64,000 nucleotides of DNA. Source: Flammula alnicola. Lineage: Eukaryota; Basidiomycota; Agaricomycetes; Agaricales; Strophariaceae. Positions 9,300-21,200 of the stretch are shown piece by piece. The position numbers and the translations under genes are program-made. Location: positions 124,001-188,000 of the forward strand of contig JADNRV010000096.1 in assembly GCA_015499995.1 (NCBI GenBank). The letters run 5' to 3'. Under the pieces are notes generated by a model. It saw only the letters and a program-made list of their open reading frames with translations, did not search any database and had not been told where the DNA came from. Each line of letters opens with the position of its first letter. The first letter of the stretch is position 1.

Positions 9300-12200
9300 A
9301 TGGCTCCTATGTCCTCTCTCTGGTGTTCTCTACCTATGTCACAATCTGATTTGGTGAGTTTAGTTCTTGTCTGCCAATTGTCTGCCTTTACCTCATCGTA
9401 TTGATATGTATTCAAGATCAACTAGCTCTGGCACAATTGCCCTGTATCCTCACCTATACAAACCGTGAAACTGCTTTGGAGATGACGCACTCAGCCTGCC
9501 CAGCTTTCCTGGTCCGCCAAAGTATCATCAATTTGAAGAATCATGCAACGCTGGCAACATCCAAGTTGATGAAGACCGTGAAGGTTCGGACGACTCCGGT
9601 AGCCAGTGGGAGGTCCCTTCCAGCGATAGCAAGGAGCTGGAGCTTGACCTCGTCTTGGAGCACAGTGCACTGGTACGTTTTTATGCTTATTGCTCACACT
9701 CCTGATATGTATCTGCGGCACTGCAGACTTCTATCACTCAGCCTTCAAGTCCCGCCTCTTGGCCTCTACCTTCAAATTCTGCCTTGCGTGCAGATCCAGC
9801 CCGTCTTGTGCATGACACTGCATGGTGGAGTGCTCGCGATGAATATCTTTGTCATTTACAACCACAGGTATGTCCATTTACTGACTCCGTTTGATCTGCT
9901 CATGATGAACCTCTTTTCCAGGAACGAGAATGCTACGAGAATGCTACGAGCGATATAAGGCTGCTTTGAATGACACGCAGGACAACGGGGGCACCATTGC
10001 CATTACACCAACCCCCCATGATGATGTATGGTGGGCTGAATGGTGTGATGCTCGGGACGAATATGTTCATTACTTGGAAATTCAGGTACACTAGTTTAAT
10101 ATCACCATTGTATAATATCACTATTTACCTGTGTTCTAGGACCTCAAGCAGTATGAAAAATGGGAGGCGGCTTTGAATGATGTGCAGGACACCTATCCCA
10201 GCAACATTCTAAGGGATACCGTTCTTATGCAGCCTGTGAGCCAAACTTTGTTTACGTGAAGGAAAATGCGGAGATGATAGCCTACAGTATGCAAATTTTC
10301 TTTTATTTCTTCGCCAGCAAATCTAATTTTTTTCTCTTTCAGAAGCAGCCCTGGCCAAGCAATATGAATCAGGTGCAAAGGCTGCAGCAACACGACGTCG
10401 CAATTAGGCCAATCAAGCACCAGCAACTGTTGTACAAACCCAACCACAGTCTCATCCGCCACTCGGACCACCACCGACACCTCACCTGCATTTGACGCCT
10501 CAAGCGCATGTCGTTCAGCAAGCGCGTCCACTTCAGCCAGCTGCTTCAGGCACTCAGCAAGCACATTCACATCAGCTGACTGCTCAAGGCGCTCAGCAAG
10601 CAGGCTTGACGTGTCAGCCGGCTGCTCAGCCTGACAGTTTCACGCGTCTGCTACAGGATGATGGCCCGATGGATGGTTTTTTATACAACTCTATGCTGAC
10701 ATCCAATTTCTCTTCTTCCCCCAGATTCGAGAATCGAAACTTTACTGGCATAAACATAGTGAGTACAATTATTCATATACTTGATCAACCCTGATCCTTT
10801 TTCATGCAGAGCAATTCTTCTCCTTTACAAATAAATGACACAAACTTTAACATGATCGACGTGAGCTCTTTTACACCGTTTATCTGCTTGCTTGATCATC
10901 ACTGATATTTTTGCATATAGAACAACTTTTCTACAATCAACGTGAGTTTAACTATATACCTTCTTGATCGATGCTGATCGACGCTGATACTTTATCCAGA
11001 GGCCACCTCAGTCTATCCTTGAGCAAGCCCCTTATCAGCTCGAGGGAAATGAGCAACAATCACAATATACCCCAGTGCGTCCACAACTTTTTCTACCAAC
11101 ATCCAATGCTGCTCATCAATCATCTGATGTGGAGGATCTGCCCGGGGAAGAAGCAGAGCAAGAAGCAGAACCAGGTTGGAATAACACCGGAAATGCTGAG
11201 AATGAGGCCGAGAATGATCTGTTAGATGCTGATGATGCAAGATCTAGTAGTCCGGTGGGTGTAGCTAGGCCGGGTTTGAAGGTGACTTGTACTTCTTTCT
11301 TTCTTTTCATGTCTTTATCATGCGAACACCTTTTCAAGGTTACTATGCGCCCCGTTCAATTGAAGAAGCGCAAAAAGTCAAACCGTGGAAAACCCAAAGG
11401 ACAGAAAACGGTGAGTGGTTTATTTATTTAATATGTCTCATATTTGCTGATGATATTCTAGAAGAAGCGCGACCTGTCTGATAACGAGGACATTGTTACC
11501 AATAGCAGTGACTCGGACACACCAAGCAAGAAGAAATCCCATGGCATCCAACATCTTCCACTCGAAACTCAAGGCATCTTGAACCTTGCATATAAGGTGT
11601 TCAAGGCCGAGCTCTCAAAGACAAATCCCTGGCCAGATGAGCCAAAATGCGAAGGTGATGAGTCAGCAACAGTGGACAAGATAACGTCAATGGCAATGGA
11701 TGCTTGGTATGATGTGTGCGATACAAAGGATCTCGAGGACACAGATCCGTCAATGCAAGAGGTTAAACATGTAAGTGGTTTCTCGTTTCTCTGTTCTATT
11801 CAATATGGTTCTTATTCTATGATTTGTTTTTCTTTTAGATTAAAGAGCATGCTGCTCAGTTCCGCGGCCAGCTGAAGGACAAGGTGAAGGAGCTGGTCGT
11901 GACAACATATGGCCTGATCGACCCAAAAAGCCTGACTAGTCCTACTCCTGAAGAGATTGAAGCGACAAAAGAATGCAATCGTGAGATTGTGGCAGCTCAC
12001 AAGAAGAACAAATACTGGTACAAGGTTCGTTTAGACTTTTAAATATGGCATAGCTACTTACATCATCAACTAGGATCTGATGAACACCAGCCTCCCCAAC
12101 TCACTTTTCTGAGCGCCAATTATCCAACAAGTGTTCAATTACAATTGGTTTGGTGATGGGACATTCAGTCGTGGCTTATATTTCCTGGGTGAGACCAAGG

Positions 12201-12484
12201 TTCCTCTAGTTACAGTCGCTCTCGTCATGACTGCCGTGAGTTTGTCTCTTCACTTATCATTGCCAGATGCTAACCTTTCCAAGGTTGATTGTATTTTCGA
12301 TTCATGGACCTCTGGCAAGTATGGTTCTGTCAAATTCTCTGGATATTGGTTTGAAACTCTGCCCAAATTGCCATCATCCATGGTTGAACCTTCCGCTCCA
12401 CCTTCATCATCACCCATTGCCCATGACCTTGCCTTGCCTTGCTTCGCTGCCTCTCCACATGTCAAAATCCAACAAGAAAGGTAA
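9300..12484 (+). pseudogene. DUF6532-like gene with a frameshifting microduplication and a TGA
   Basis: Many short exons can be followed from MAPMSSLWCSLPMSQ (9300) through DLKQYEKWEAALNDVQD (after 10139) and a Gln/Ala-rich stretch near 10490-10660. A Lys-rich nuclear-type segment follows (QLKKRKKSNRGKPKGQKT, about 11356-11409), then a helical domain: LPLETQGILNLAYKVFKAEL, LKDKVKELVVTTYGL, and APIIQQVFNYNWFGDG. The last part (PLVTVALVMTA, VDCIFDSWTSGKY) resembles the DUF6532 domain common in Agaricomycetes; that name is from memory. Two lesions are visible. An 11-bp tandem duplication (9925-9935 and 9936-9946) shifts the frame inside ERECYERYKAALND. A TGA at 12110-12112 sits between SLF and APIIQQ, where CGA would keep the frame. 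The frame ends with TAA at 12482-12484. Function is unknown. Confidence 0.6.
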
Positions 12485-13356
12485 GTAGAGTGTTTCTACA
12501 AAATATCAGCCAAATTCTTACGCAGCAAATGTCTTCTCACAGAGAATATTCATATGCATATACCGGGCCGCTGCTAACACAAGCATTGTCCTCCCCACCC
12601 TTCGAACACTGGCACTACTGCTAACCCTATCCCTCTTTTGTGCAGGTAACAATGGCGAGACGGTTCCAGGAGTGGTTGCTAAACACAGCATTGAAGACGA
12701 AACCGCCACAAGGAGGAGGACTTGCTAGGTCTGTGGTACCATACGACACAGCAAAGCCCTCATCTCTTCTTTCCTGCACAAAGTATGAGGTTTGAGGCTT
12801 TTGCCTCGCCTGTCCACCGGTCATTTGATTGCAGAGCAACGGCGACTCCCTACACACTCAGAACACCCTAGTCTATGTTGATGAACACCCCGACCACTAA
12901 TTAACAAACAGAGGTCTGCACTACCACTTACTTATGCGACCGTTCACCCTGTCATTAAGCCTGCTCACCCAGGCTTTTAGCATAGATAGTCACTTTTCTT
13001 TTTTGTTTGGAGGCTTGGTAATGTATATAGCAATATTATATAACATGTTCTGTGACAAATATGCCGATGGGTAGCTGTGTGTTGCCAGTATCTGGGTGTC
13101 TACCCATACTCATACCCGTTAGTACCATACCTAGTACCCATACATGTAACCCACTGCTGATGGCAAGGGTAGATGATGCAGGCGCCCTACTCTTCCTAGA
13201 TCCTCTCTCAACAGAATGACCACTTAGATATAGGTCACGTGGCATTTACAAGTCACGTCCTGAAATATCGTGTTTCCTTATTTAGAATTGAACCATTTTC
13301 ATATCCATCCCCCACAACTCATTTATTCACCAATCCCCTGTAGCACTTATCTATTC
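12485..13356. other. Intergenic, nothing coding identified
   Basis: Short frames on both strands look random. Around 13080-13150 a degenerate run of TACCCATAC-type words (complement GTATGGGTA) forms a small low-complexity patch. The sequence just before 13357 probably contains the promoter of the next gene. Confidence 0.4.
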
Positions 13357-16300
13357 ATGGCTCAAACTACTAGACAGTCAAAGAAACCAACAGCATTGGA
13401 AATGCAGAAAATTATTGATGCACAACAAAAACAACTTGAACAGCAGCAGAACTTAATTGGTACATTCAATTTTGATGCTCTGACAACCTCTGGTAGAAAA
13501 CGCTCAATTTCTCTTGCTTTCTTCTGTTAGCCAAGCTCAGTGCTGAGAAGGATCAGAAGTCTCAACGTGATTCTCAGATACCCAGGCCTCCTGGTCAAGC
13601 AGGCCGAGGTGCTCAGTCCGGCCATGGCAGCTTTTCTCTTGAGCAGGCTATGGGCCTGGATAGCGCTCATTACAATAGATTGATGGTCTGTCAATATCTA
13701 TCTATATCTGCATGTCTTCTGTTTGAGAGTTATCATCAGCGTATCTGCAAACTGTATGCAAACAAGTACCTCAACGTCAGGCTGACATTTCGCCAACAAG
13801 ATCAAGGGCGTCTTAGAAAGGTCAAGACTCTTGTGAGTAATACTCATGCTTCTCTCCAAATTTTCTATATTTCTATATTTTTGCCAGGTTGTTCGTAAAG
13901 CGGCAGTTTTGGGGAAATTTCGGAAGGCCTGGCCAATAGATGATTACCTCAAACAATACCTCTGCCACTTCAGCTCTACTATTCGAAAAGACTTTGAGGC
14001 AGAGGAAGAAGATATAGAAGAGCCTGACAGAGAAGCTATCGATGAATACGTCAGCAGTCTGGGTTCAGGAAGGAGGCGTCGCACTGACTCAGAGGAAAAT
14101 GAAGTCATAGATATGGAAGTAGATGAAATCGAAACTGAGATTGCTGCTGGCATTGCAGACTCAGATGAAGAAGTTGCTGCAATAACACCCCGAAGGCCTA
14201 TGAAACCTGCTAAGCTGACGAAACCAAAAAAAACCACTGCACCGACACAGCAAGAAACTAACCTAACAAAGCCAATAAATCCTTCGCGCGACAACCAGGT
14301 ATAAATTTCTCAAACTTGATATCCAATAATACAGGCTAATCATTCCTCTCTCAGAATGCCATCCTGGAAGCATCCCAGAAAGCCCTCAATGATGATAGAA
14401 TCAAAAAGACCACTCCTCGTCGACCTCCAGCTATCAAAAAGGTACTGTTGAGCTCTTAAGTTTTTACGTCAAAGCCAAATTTACTGAGACTCTAACCCAT
14501 ATAGAGCGTCACATTTGCTAGTGAAACTCCCAACATAAACATATCCACTGTGAGCCACTGATTTATCAACTCTATGCTACATAGCGCTGACTAGATATTT
14601 ACAAGAACAAGAGGAAGCACATTCAACAAGAAGGTTATGATGAAGATATTGATATTGATTATAGCCAATACCTTTCACCATCTCCTCAGAAAAAGGGCAA
14701 AGGTAGAGCCAGACGGTCGACACTTAAAAAGAGCCAAGCTAGTTTCTTTCATTTTTCATCGCACTTTTCAATATTTTGACATTTTTATGCAGGAAGGTGA
14801 AGATGAGAAAGGCTACGTTTCAGTCTCTCCGCTGAAGAAAACCAAAGGACCATCTCCGAGAAAGAAGACGAAGGCGAAGGCGAAGGCCAGTGGATCTGAT
14901 AACTCTCTAGTCCAGGTCAGTATCTTTAGTTCCTTGTCGTAAAGTTTGATCTTTTGATATCATTATTCAGCAGGAAGAGGAAGACTACCTTTCATCTGGA
15001 CAACAAGACACAGCAATGACCACTGTTAGTACTTTTATTTTCAGTGCGATATGCTGATATATTTCAACATTATCATGCAGGAAGAAGACCCTTTTGGGTC
15101 GCCTCTTTCATCGCTCAGCGGAACCTTGACTACGTCAGCCAACACCTCTGTTTCCCGGTGCCCTGATGCCATGTGCATGGATAAGGTGCCCGCAGAACCC
15201 ACAGCAGTCTTACGAGGTCTATTGAAAGCCTACGCCAAAGATGGAGGCGGCAATACTCCACACTTCAAGGCCTTGGAGATCTGTCAGGAGATCAAGAAAC
15301 ATAGGGCAATCCCAGCTCTCCTGAGGCAAGCAGAAGCAAATGATTGGCCTAAAGTTATCGATTTTCAATCTTTGCCTGATCGTATCGCTAAGTTGTCACC
15401 AAAGCTCATGGCCTTTCTTTCAAAGGCTGTTACCTTGGTGGACCTTCTTCAGCAAAATAAGCTCACATTCAAAGATTTCAATGACATGGCAGAAATCAAC
15501 AAACTCATTATGTGTAATGATCTCCACATGGCAGGATAGCAAGTACTTATTTTTTGGCATTGATGAAAGAAAAACTGATGATTCCTTCATCTAGCTTTGG
15601 CCCTATGGGACGCGCGATCATACGGTCAACTCTCTGTCACCGTCTTCAACTGGAGTCAGAAAGCATAGACACCATGTTTTCTAACACGTTGAGTGTCTAT
15701 ATTGAACAAAAGCTCACTGATTCCAAAAACAAGATGCCATCCTTTTGGATACAACTTTCGAACGACAAGCTTTTGAAAACCAAATTCGTTATAGAATGGA
15801 TTCTGGTTCCATACATTGCAGATTTGCTTATTGAATGTGATCTTAACTTGATGGGTTGCGAGCTTGACGAGGCAGACGAAGTCCGCATAGACAGCAGAGC
15901 TTATGGTGATCACATGTTTAATGACACCGAAACAGGGCTTTTAGACGACATCACCAATGAAAATCTTCGTGTCATGAGACGAAATGTGGGTGTTTTCTTT
16001 CTTACTCAGCAACAGCATTATTCTGATATACAGACGTCTAGGCTCTTAAAAAAGTTGATGGCAATCCTCTTGCGGCAAAAAAATTGGCAGGTATAGATCA
16101 GATGATGGTTTTACCGCCAAAACAGCAGAGAAAGGAGAACATGGTCGGTATTCTTTGACTTTCATTTCCGAGATTTTCTGACCCTCACTGAACAGCCTCC
16201 TACTCCTGGTCCCTTCCCTCACGCTTCCATAGCTCCAGCTCAAGTTCGTTCAATTATAACTGTGCGACATTCATTATCAGTATGATTTACTCACTTAGGG

Positions 16301-17211
16301 CTTCTTCATGTACTAACAATTCTTATGCGTCATTTTTCCAGCCCCAAAAGGAGAGCTCAAAACATCATCAGATGCAAGAGCAGGAGGAGCCAATCCCCAA
16401 TAAGAAGGCGTGTTTCATTATGGAAAAAAATCATTATTCTGATACTATTATGGTTTCATTCCTAGCCTCCGAAGCAGCCCTCAAAACGTGGGCGTCCAAC
16501 AAAGCAACCAGCCAAGAGTATCACAGAAGACAAGTCTATCGATCATTCGGAGAAGGCAAGTTTTATTATGAAAAAAAATTGTTATACTGATGTCATCTTT
16601 TCTTTCCTAGCCCCTGAAGCAGCCCTCAAAGCGTGGGCATCCTGCGGAACGACCAGCGGAAGATAAGGCTATCAATCATGAAAAGGCAAGTTTTATTGTG
16701 AAAAAAAATATTATACTGACATCGTCATTTCTTTCCTAACCTCTGAAGCAGCCCTCAAAGCATGGGCATCCTGCAAAGCAACCAGCCAAGGATATCATGG
16801 GCAATGAGCCTATCAATTTCGAGATGGTGCGTTTCATCCTCAAGATCTAAAAAGAATAACTGAGTCTAGGGTCTCCGTAAGTGCATTGAAATCATGGAAG
16901 GCTCCTCATTGCTTACAAGTGGCCTTTCAGCGAGCTCATCATTATACCCCAAAGGCTCTTGTTACACTCTTCTTGATAAATCGAATCTGGCTAAATTTTC
17001 TAGTCTCAATTTATATTGTCTTCTCGAATGCATATCACCTAGCTCACCCTTAAGACTTACATTTATATATTTGTACTATTTGGTAGCTCTTGCATTGCCT
17101 GTACCATACTCTATTGTTATTAAATCACCGTATATTGCTTTCCAGATACCAATATTTGGAGCTGAAAGCAGAACAGGAACCATTGGTGTTTGTTGGCAGC
17201 CCGATAAATAG
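13357..17211 (+). CDS. Multi-exon basic nuclear-type protein with coiled coil and AT-hook-like exons
   Basis: Starts MAQTTRQSKKPTALEMQKII and runs into a Gln-rich predicted coiled coil (DAQQKQLEQQQ). Later exons encode RICKLYANKYLNVRLTFRQQ, VRKAAVLGKFRKAWPIDDYL, an acidic stretch (EAEEEDIEEPD), and Lys/Pro-rich linkers (RPMKPAKLTKPKKTTAPTQ). A globular part at 15071-15535 (PTAVLRGLLKAYAKDGGGN, FKALEICQEIKKHRAIPALL) continues after an intron with GPMGRAIIRSTLCHRLQLES and NKMPSFWIQLSNDKLLKTKF. Downstream, short phase-0 exons carry the AT-hook core KRGRPTK and two decayed copies. Such a layout (acidic and basic linkers, AT-hook) suggests a DNA-binding protein, but I do not recognise the family. 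The junction near 15510-15596 is uncertain, because the frame meets TAG unless an unusual donor is used. The end at 17211 is the stop of the last compatible frame. Confidence 0.5.
16408..16826 (+). repeat. Tandem intron-plus-exon repeats encoding AT-hook-like peptides
   Basis: Three units, 16408-16555, 16556-16685 and 16686-16826, each an intron of 54-58 nt followed by a phase-0 exon of 75-90 nt. The exons start PPKQPSKRGRPTKQP, PLKQPSKRGHPAERP and PLKQPSKHGHPAKQP. Only the first keeps the GRP core of an AT-hook; the others read GHP. All three introns begin with GC rather than GT (GCGTGT, GCAAGT, GCAAGT after AAG). The third unit has CCTAAC where the others have CCTAGC, so its acceptor AG is lost. 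Confidence 0.8.
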
Positions 17212-18204
17212 GTGATCTAGAAAAAGGCCCTCATCCTGTTCTTATCTCATTTTATTTAAGTGCGGCAGCCACCCTATGTGTTGTTGTGTAAAAGAACACC
17301 ATCTTCCAGTGTTCCAAAATTCTTTAGATTTGCTGTTGTGCGGACCACCACATATTCCTGGATTACGATATCACCAATTTATGCTGTTGCCAATTCACCG
17401 GGAATTAGTGCGAAAAATGTCAATATTTCCACCAGACATTGCTGTTTTTGGATACACCAACACTTACACATTCCACCTCACATCAATAATCAGTGATTTG
17501 ATCCAGGAATGATTCCTGTATATTCTTCCCACAGTGCAGCGGATATAGAAGCTCTGTGGCAGGCCCGTCCTTCTCGAAGGCTACTCCCGTGACTGTTGAC
17601 CGGTGACCTCCTTGACCGGTCAACCTGACCGGGTCAAATTGGCCTGACCCGAATTTCGGCCTGACCTTTTTGACCGGGTCAAGGAGGTCAAGACACCACT
17701 GCCTGGAAGACTCCGACGCATTGATGGACGAGTTTGACAGCCTCAATGAGGAAGACGTTGCAGAGCTGAATAGAATAGAAGCACGAGTCAGTGCTTTGGC
17801 CGCGAGTCAGGCGGAGTCACTGATCACTAAATCGTGGAAAAGTTGATTTTCCGTTACAGCTCCGATAGGGTGGTGGCAGTGTTGCGCATCAGCACATATG
17901 CGTATAGGCCGTTACATGGGTGCTATCTATCTGGCAAACAGGTTGTATGGCATTTACCATCATGACTGGGTTTGATAAAGAGGTATCGCTATGACATATA
18001 GCTTATATTGGTCTTGTAATTTTTATTAGAAATCATAATACATTCGACAGATTTTGTTGAGACTAACAACAACATTGTGAGAGAGAAGTAATCCTGTCGG
18101 AGATATGGTAAGGGTAAACAGATAATATGCAACATTGTGCATACTTGTAAGAAAAAGACATACTGATTTTCATATTGTAACATGTAAATGAGGTAGCTAA
18201 CGAC
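17212..18204. other. Intergenic with a TGACC-rich inverted repeat
   Basis: Two overlapping short frames at 17260-17512 and a coherent-looking piece at about 17700-17842 (DEFDSLNEEDVAELNRIEAR, ending TAA-free at a later stop) may be gene relics. Between them, GACCTCCTTGACCGGTCAA near 17606 and its near-complement TTGACCGGGTCAAGGAGGTC near 17671 form an imperfect inverted repeat of about 20 bp around a 45-50 bp loop that holds further TGACC words. The rest is AT-rich and featureless. Confidence 0.45.
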
Positions 18205-21200
18205 CTACAAGTCGTCGTAGCCCATGTCATCACCACTGGCCTCATTGTCGTCATCAATCTCCTCCTCCTCCTCCTCCTCCTCCAGTTCTTCCTCCTCATC
18301 TTCCTCATCCTCGTCCTCGTCCTCAGGGACTCTCTGCCTCTCTTCTGCTTCCTCACCATCATCCTCGTTATCGGAACCATCCTCAGCGGCGCCTGCTCTT
18401 CCACGAGCTTCCGAATTATCTACCCTATCCGACTCACAGTCCATTCCATCAGCTTGACTAGGAGCGTCGTCGCCCCCAGATTTGTGACCAATTCCCATTC
18501 TAGGAAGCACATGTACATGTACCGATCGACAAATCTGATAAGGGAAAGAAATTCAGGTCAAAGAAAAGGAAAGAAAATCGATAAAATTGACATTCCAACA
18601 TAAAAACTGGCCCAGTCGTCAACCTGACCATTGGGCCTTGCCTCCGTAGGGCTATTTGTCCTCAAAAGATTGCCGGTCCATTCATCGGCAAATGCTGGAA
18701 CAAGATGACAACCTCGAATCACCTGCGCTGGATCCAGAAATCCAAACGCGAACTCGTCGGTATCCTCAACAAATCCGATTTTCAGCAGCCTTGCTTGTTT
18801 ATGTCCAAAGGAACAACGCGGAATGACCCCAAGCCATCGGACCCACAAGAAATCCATTTGCATGGGCTTGAGATTGCGTGAGCGAGTGCCAGTATGTTGG
18901 ACCTCTGCGTGGAAAATCCCAATAACAGAAGCATACCAGAATGGGTGAGCGGATGGGCTAGTCTCTGGAGATGATACCATAACGAACGGGTGGGTGCGGG
19001 GATTGATGATGTCATGATCATGTCGAATGTCATAAGTCGTATAATTTATGCGAGCGGTACGGTGCCGAAAGACCATGTTGTTGCGAATTCGGACCGTATT
19101 TCGATCTTCATCTGTGAATTCATCGTGGGTGTCGCCATCAAAGTTGCGCTCCAAAATTCGCCCAAGAAGATGATCTTGCAACTTTGGAATAAAATCCTGC
19201 ATGAAGTAATTGAAGTCAATGAAGAAAATATTCAGCTAAAAGTCTCACCTTCTTGGCAGGATCTGAAGGGTTGGTCTGAACAAAGGAAAAGAGACTGACG
19301 GGAACATTTCGAGAGCCAGATATGATGTGGTGGTCTTCAAGATGGCCTGATGTATCTGCCTCTTTCTCTTCCTGACGCTCTGCATTTCGAAATGATTGCT
19401 GGCGGCTATACTTCTTACTGATCTGTTTGATGGCATCCTTCTTATTGGTGAGCCCGTAAAGTCATTTGACGAGCCGGTGGGCAAGCTCTCCCTAATTGAA
19501 CTTGTAAATGAGGATTTGCGGGAAAATGTGTAGATAACATACCAATTGTGTCGAGTATGAGTCTGTGGTCCCGAAAAGGCGTATGTACCGAACATAGTCT
19601 CCCAAAAAGTGTAATTTCACGGTAAAGAGATTGAATACCTTTTCCTTCCGTCCGGTTTTTGGTTGAGGACCACTTGCAGTTGTTGAAGCTTGGCTATTTG
19701 TAGCCGCTGTGGACAGATCAGTATATATGCAGAGGGGAACAATTAAAAACATTTACTTTGCGGTGCTGACGCCAACGAGGGTATTTCTTGCATTAAAGGA
19801 GTATTAGTAACATTGGACATCGTGGATGGATCCGAAGTGGCGGGCAGTCCGACATGAGTTGGATTGGAGTCTGAAGTGGAAGCGGAGGCCATGGTGGGCC
19901 ACGGTGGGGGACAAGCAGAAGAAGCGGCCTGCTTTTGCGCCTGCCTTCGATTCCGGGCAGCCGTCTCATGTGGTAATTTGACTTTGGCAAATTCAGAGCA
20001 GGTAAGATCGTGGAACTGCCTGATTAGCCTCCCAAATTCTGATGTCAGCTCTTCAAGCAAGTCCAATGTGCTGTCTGAGTGCATTCATAGTTTGGCAAGC
20101 GCATGCCATTCTGCGGTGCGGTAAAGGAGCTTCATGACACATCGATTGTGTGGGTCTTCAAGCAAACCCTCAAAACAAGGTATAGCGCACTATGTCAGAA
20201 ATTGATCATCATCAGAATGCTTGTTCAAGGTAAAAGAAACATACCTGAAGCAAGTCCTCAAAGTCGCGTGCTGCCAGCTTCTTCATTTCAGAGGAGTTCA
20301 CAGTGAAGGTTCGAATAGTTCCTTTTCCAAATGTCGAGATCTGATGGTACCTTGTGTTCCGTTAATGGGGGTAGTTCTAAAAATATATTTGTAAAGATAC
20401 TTACCGTCTATCAAGCTCAACAACAAGATGGTCTGAACCACGACCAGCAGCATAGAGGAGACGAATGAGGTGAGTAAAAAGAGCCTTCCAAACCCCCAAT
20501 TCAAATTCATGCAAGAGATCGACAACAAGCATCCTCAAGGGATCAAAGTCAGTTCCCAGTTGTTCAACAAATGCATTCTAAAATGTACTCAGAACGTTGC
20601 TAATTTTCATAAAAAAACTAAGGCTTACCATAGTTGGTACGCCGGAGAAGCTCTTGAGCAGCTCCTCAACCCTTGCACCAGTGATGGGCATTGCCAGGTC
20701 ATAAATTGCCTTCCGGGCAATCTGACCTTTGTCGAGAAAATACTTTCGCAAACTATGTAGCCGGATTGTAATATCCCTTGGTAACCTGAGATGGTCCAAG
20801 CTTGACTTGGCAACAAGACATCGAGGACACGGACACAGCCCTTTGTCCCAGATAGTAGCTAAAAGCACTCTGTGGAAGAGATGAGTAAGGACAATGAAAA
20901 TGCGAAGGAAACAAAACTTAATCACTTTTCAGGGTAATCTGCCGAGTATGTAAATAACCGAGGAAAAAGTGTCGCTCTATTCCATCAATGCACTTGATGA
21001 CCATTCCGTGGACGTAGGCATGGATGAAGTCATCGTCGAGTATTGTCTTCCACACTGCATGCATCAGTTCTCGGCGGCAGTGAATCAATATCTGCGCTTT
21101 CTGGGAGTGCCATTTGGCATGAAATGCTGATGTGAAGTCCTGAAAGGAATCAGGTAGCTATTACAAAAGATAAAGGTAAGTCTAGTCTTTACGACCAAAA

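Noticed and set aside
18224..18457. Plus-strand Ser-rich open frame
   Set aside because: It is the complement of the acidic Glu/Asp tail of the Plavaka protein on the minus strand.
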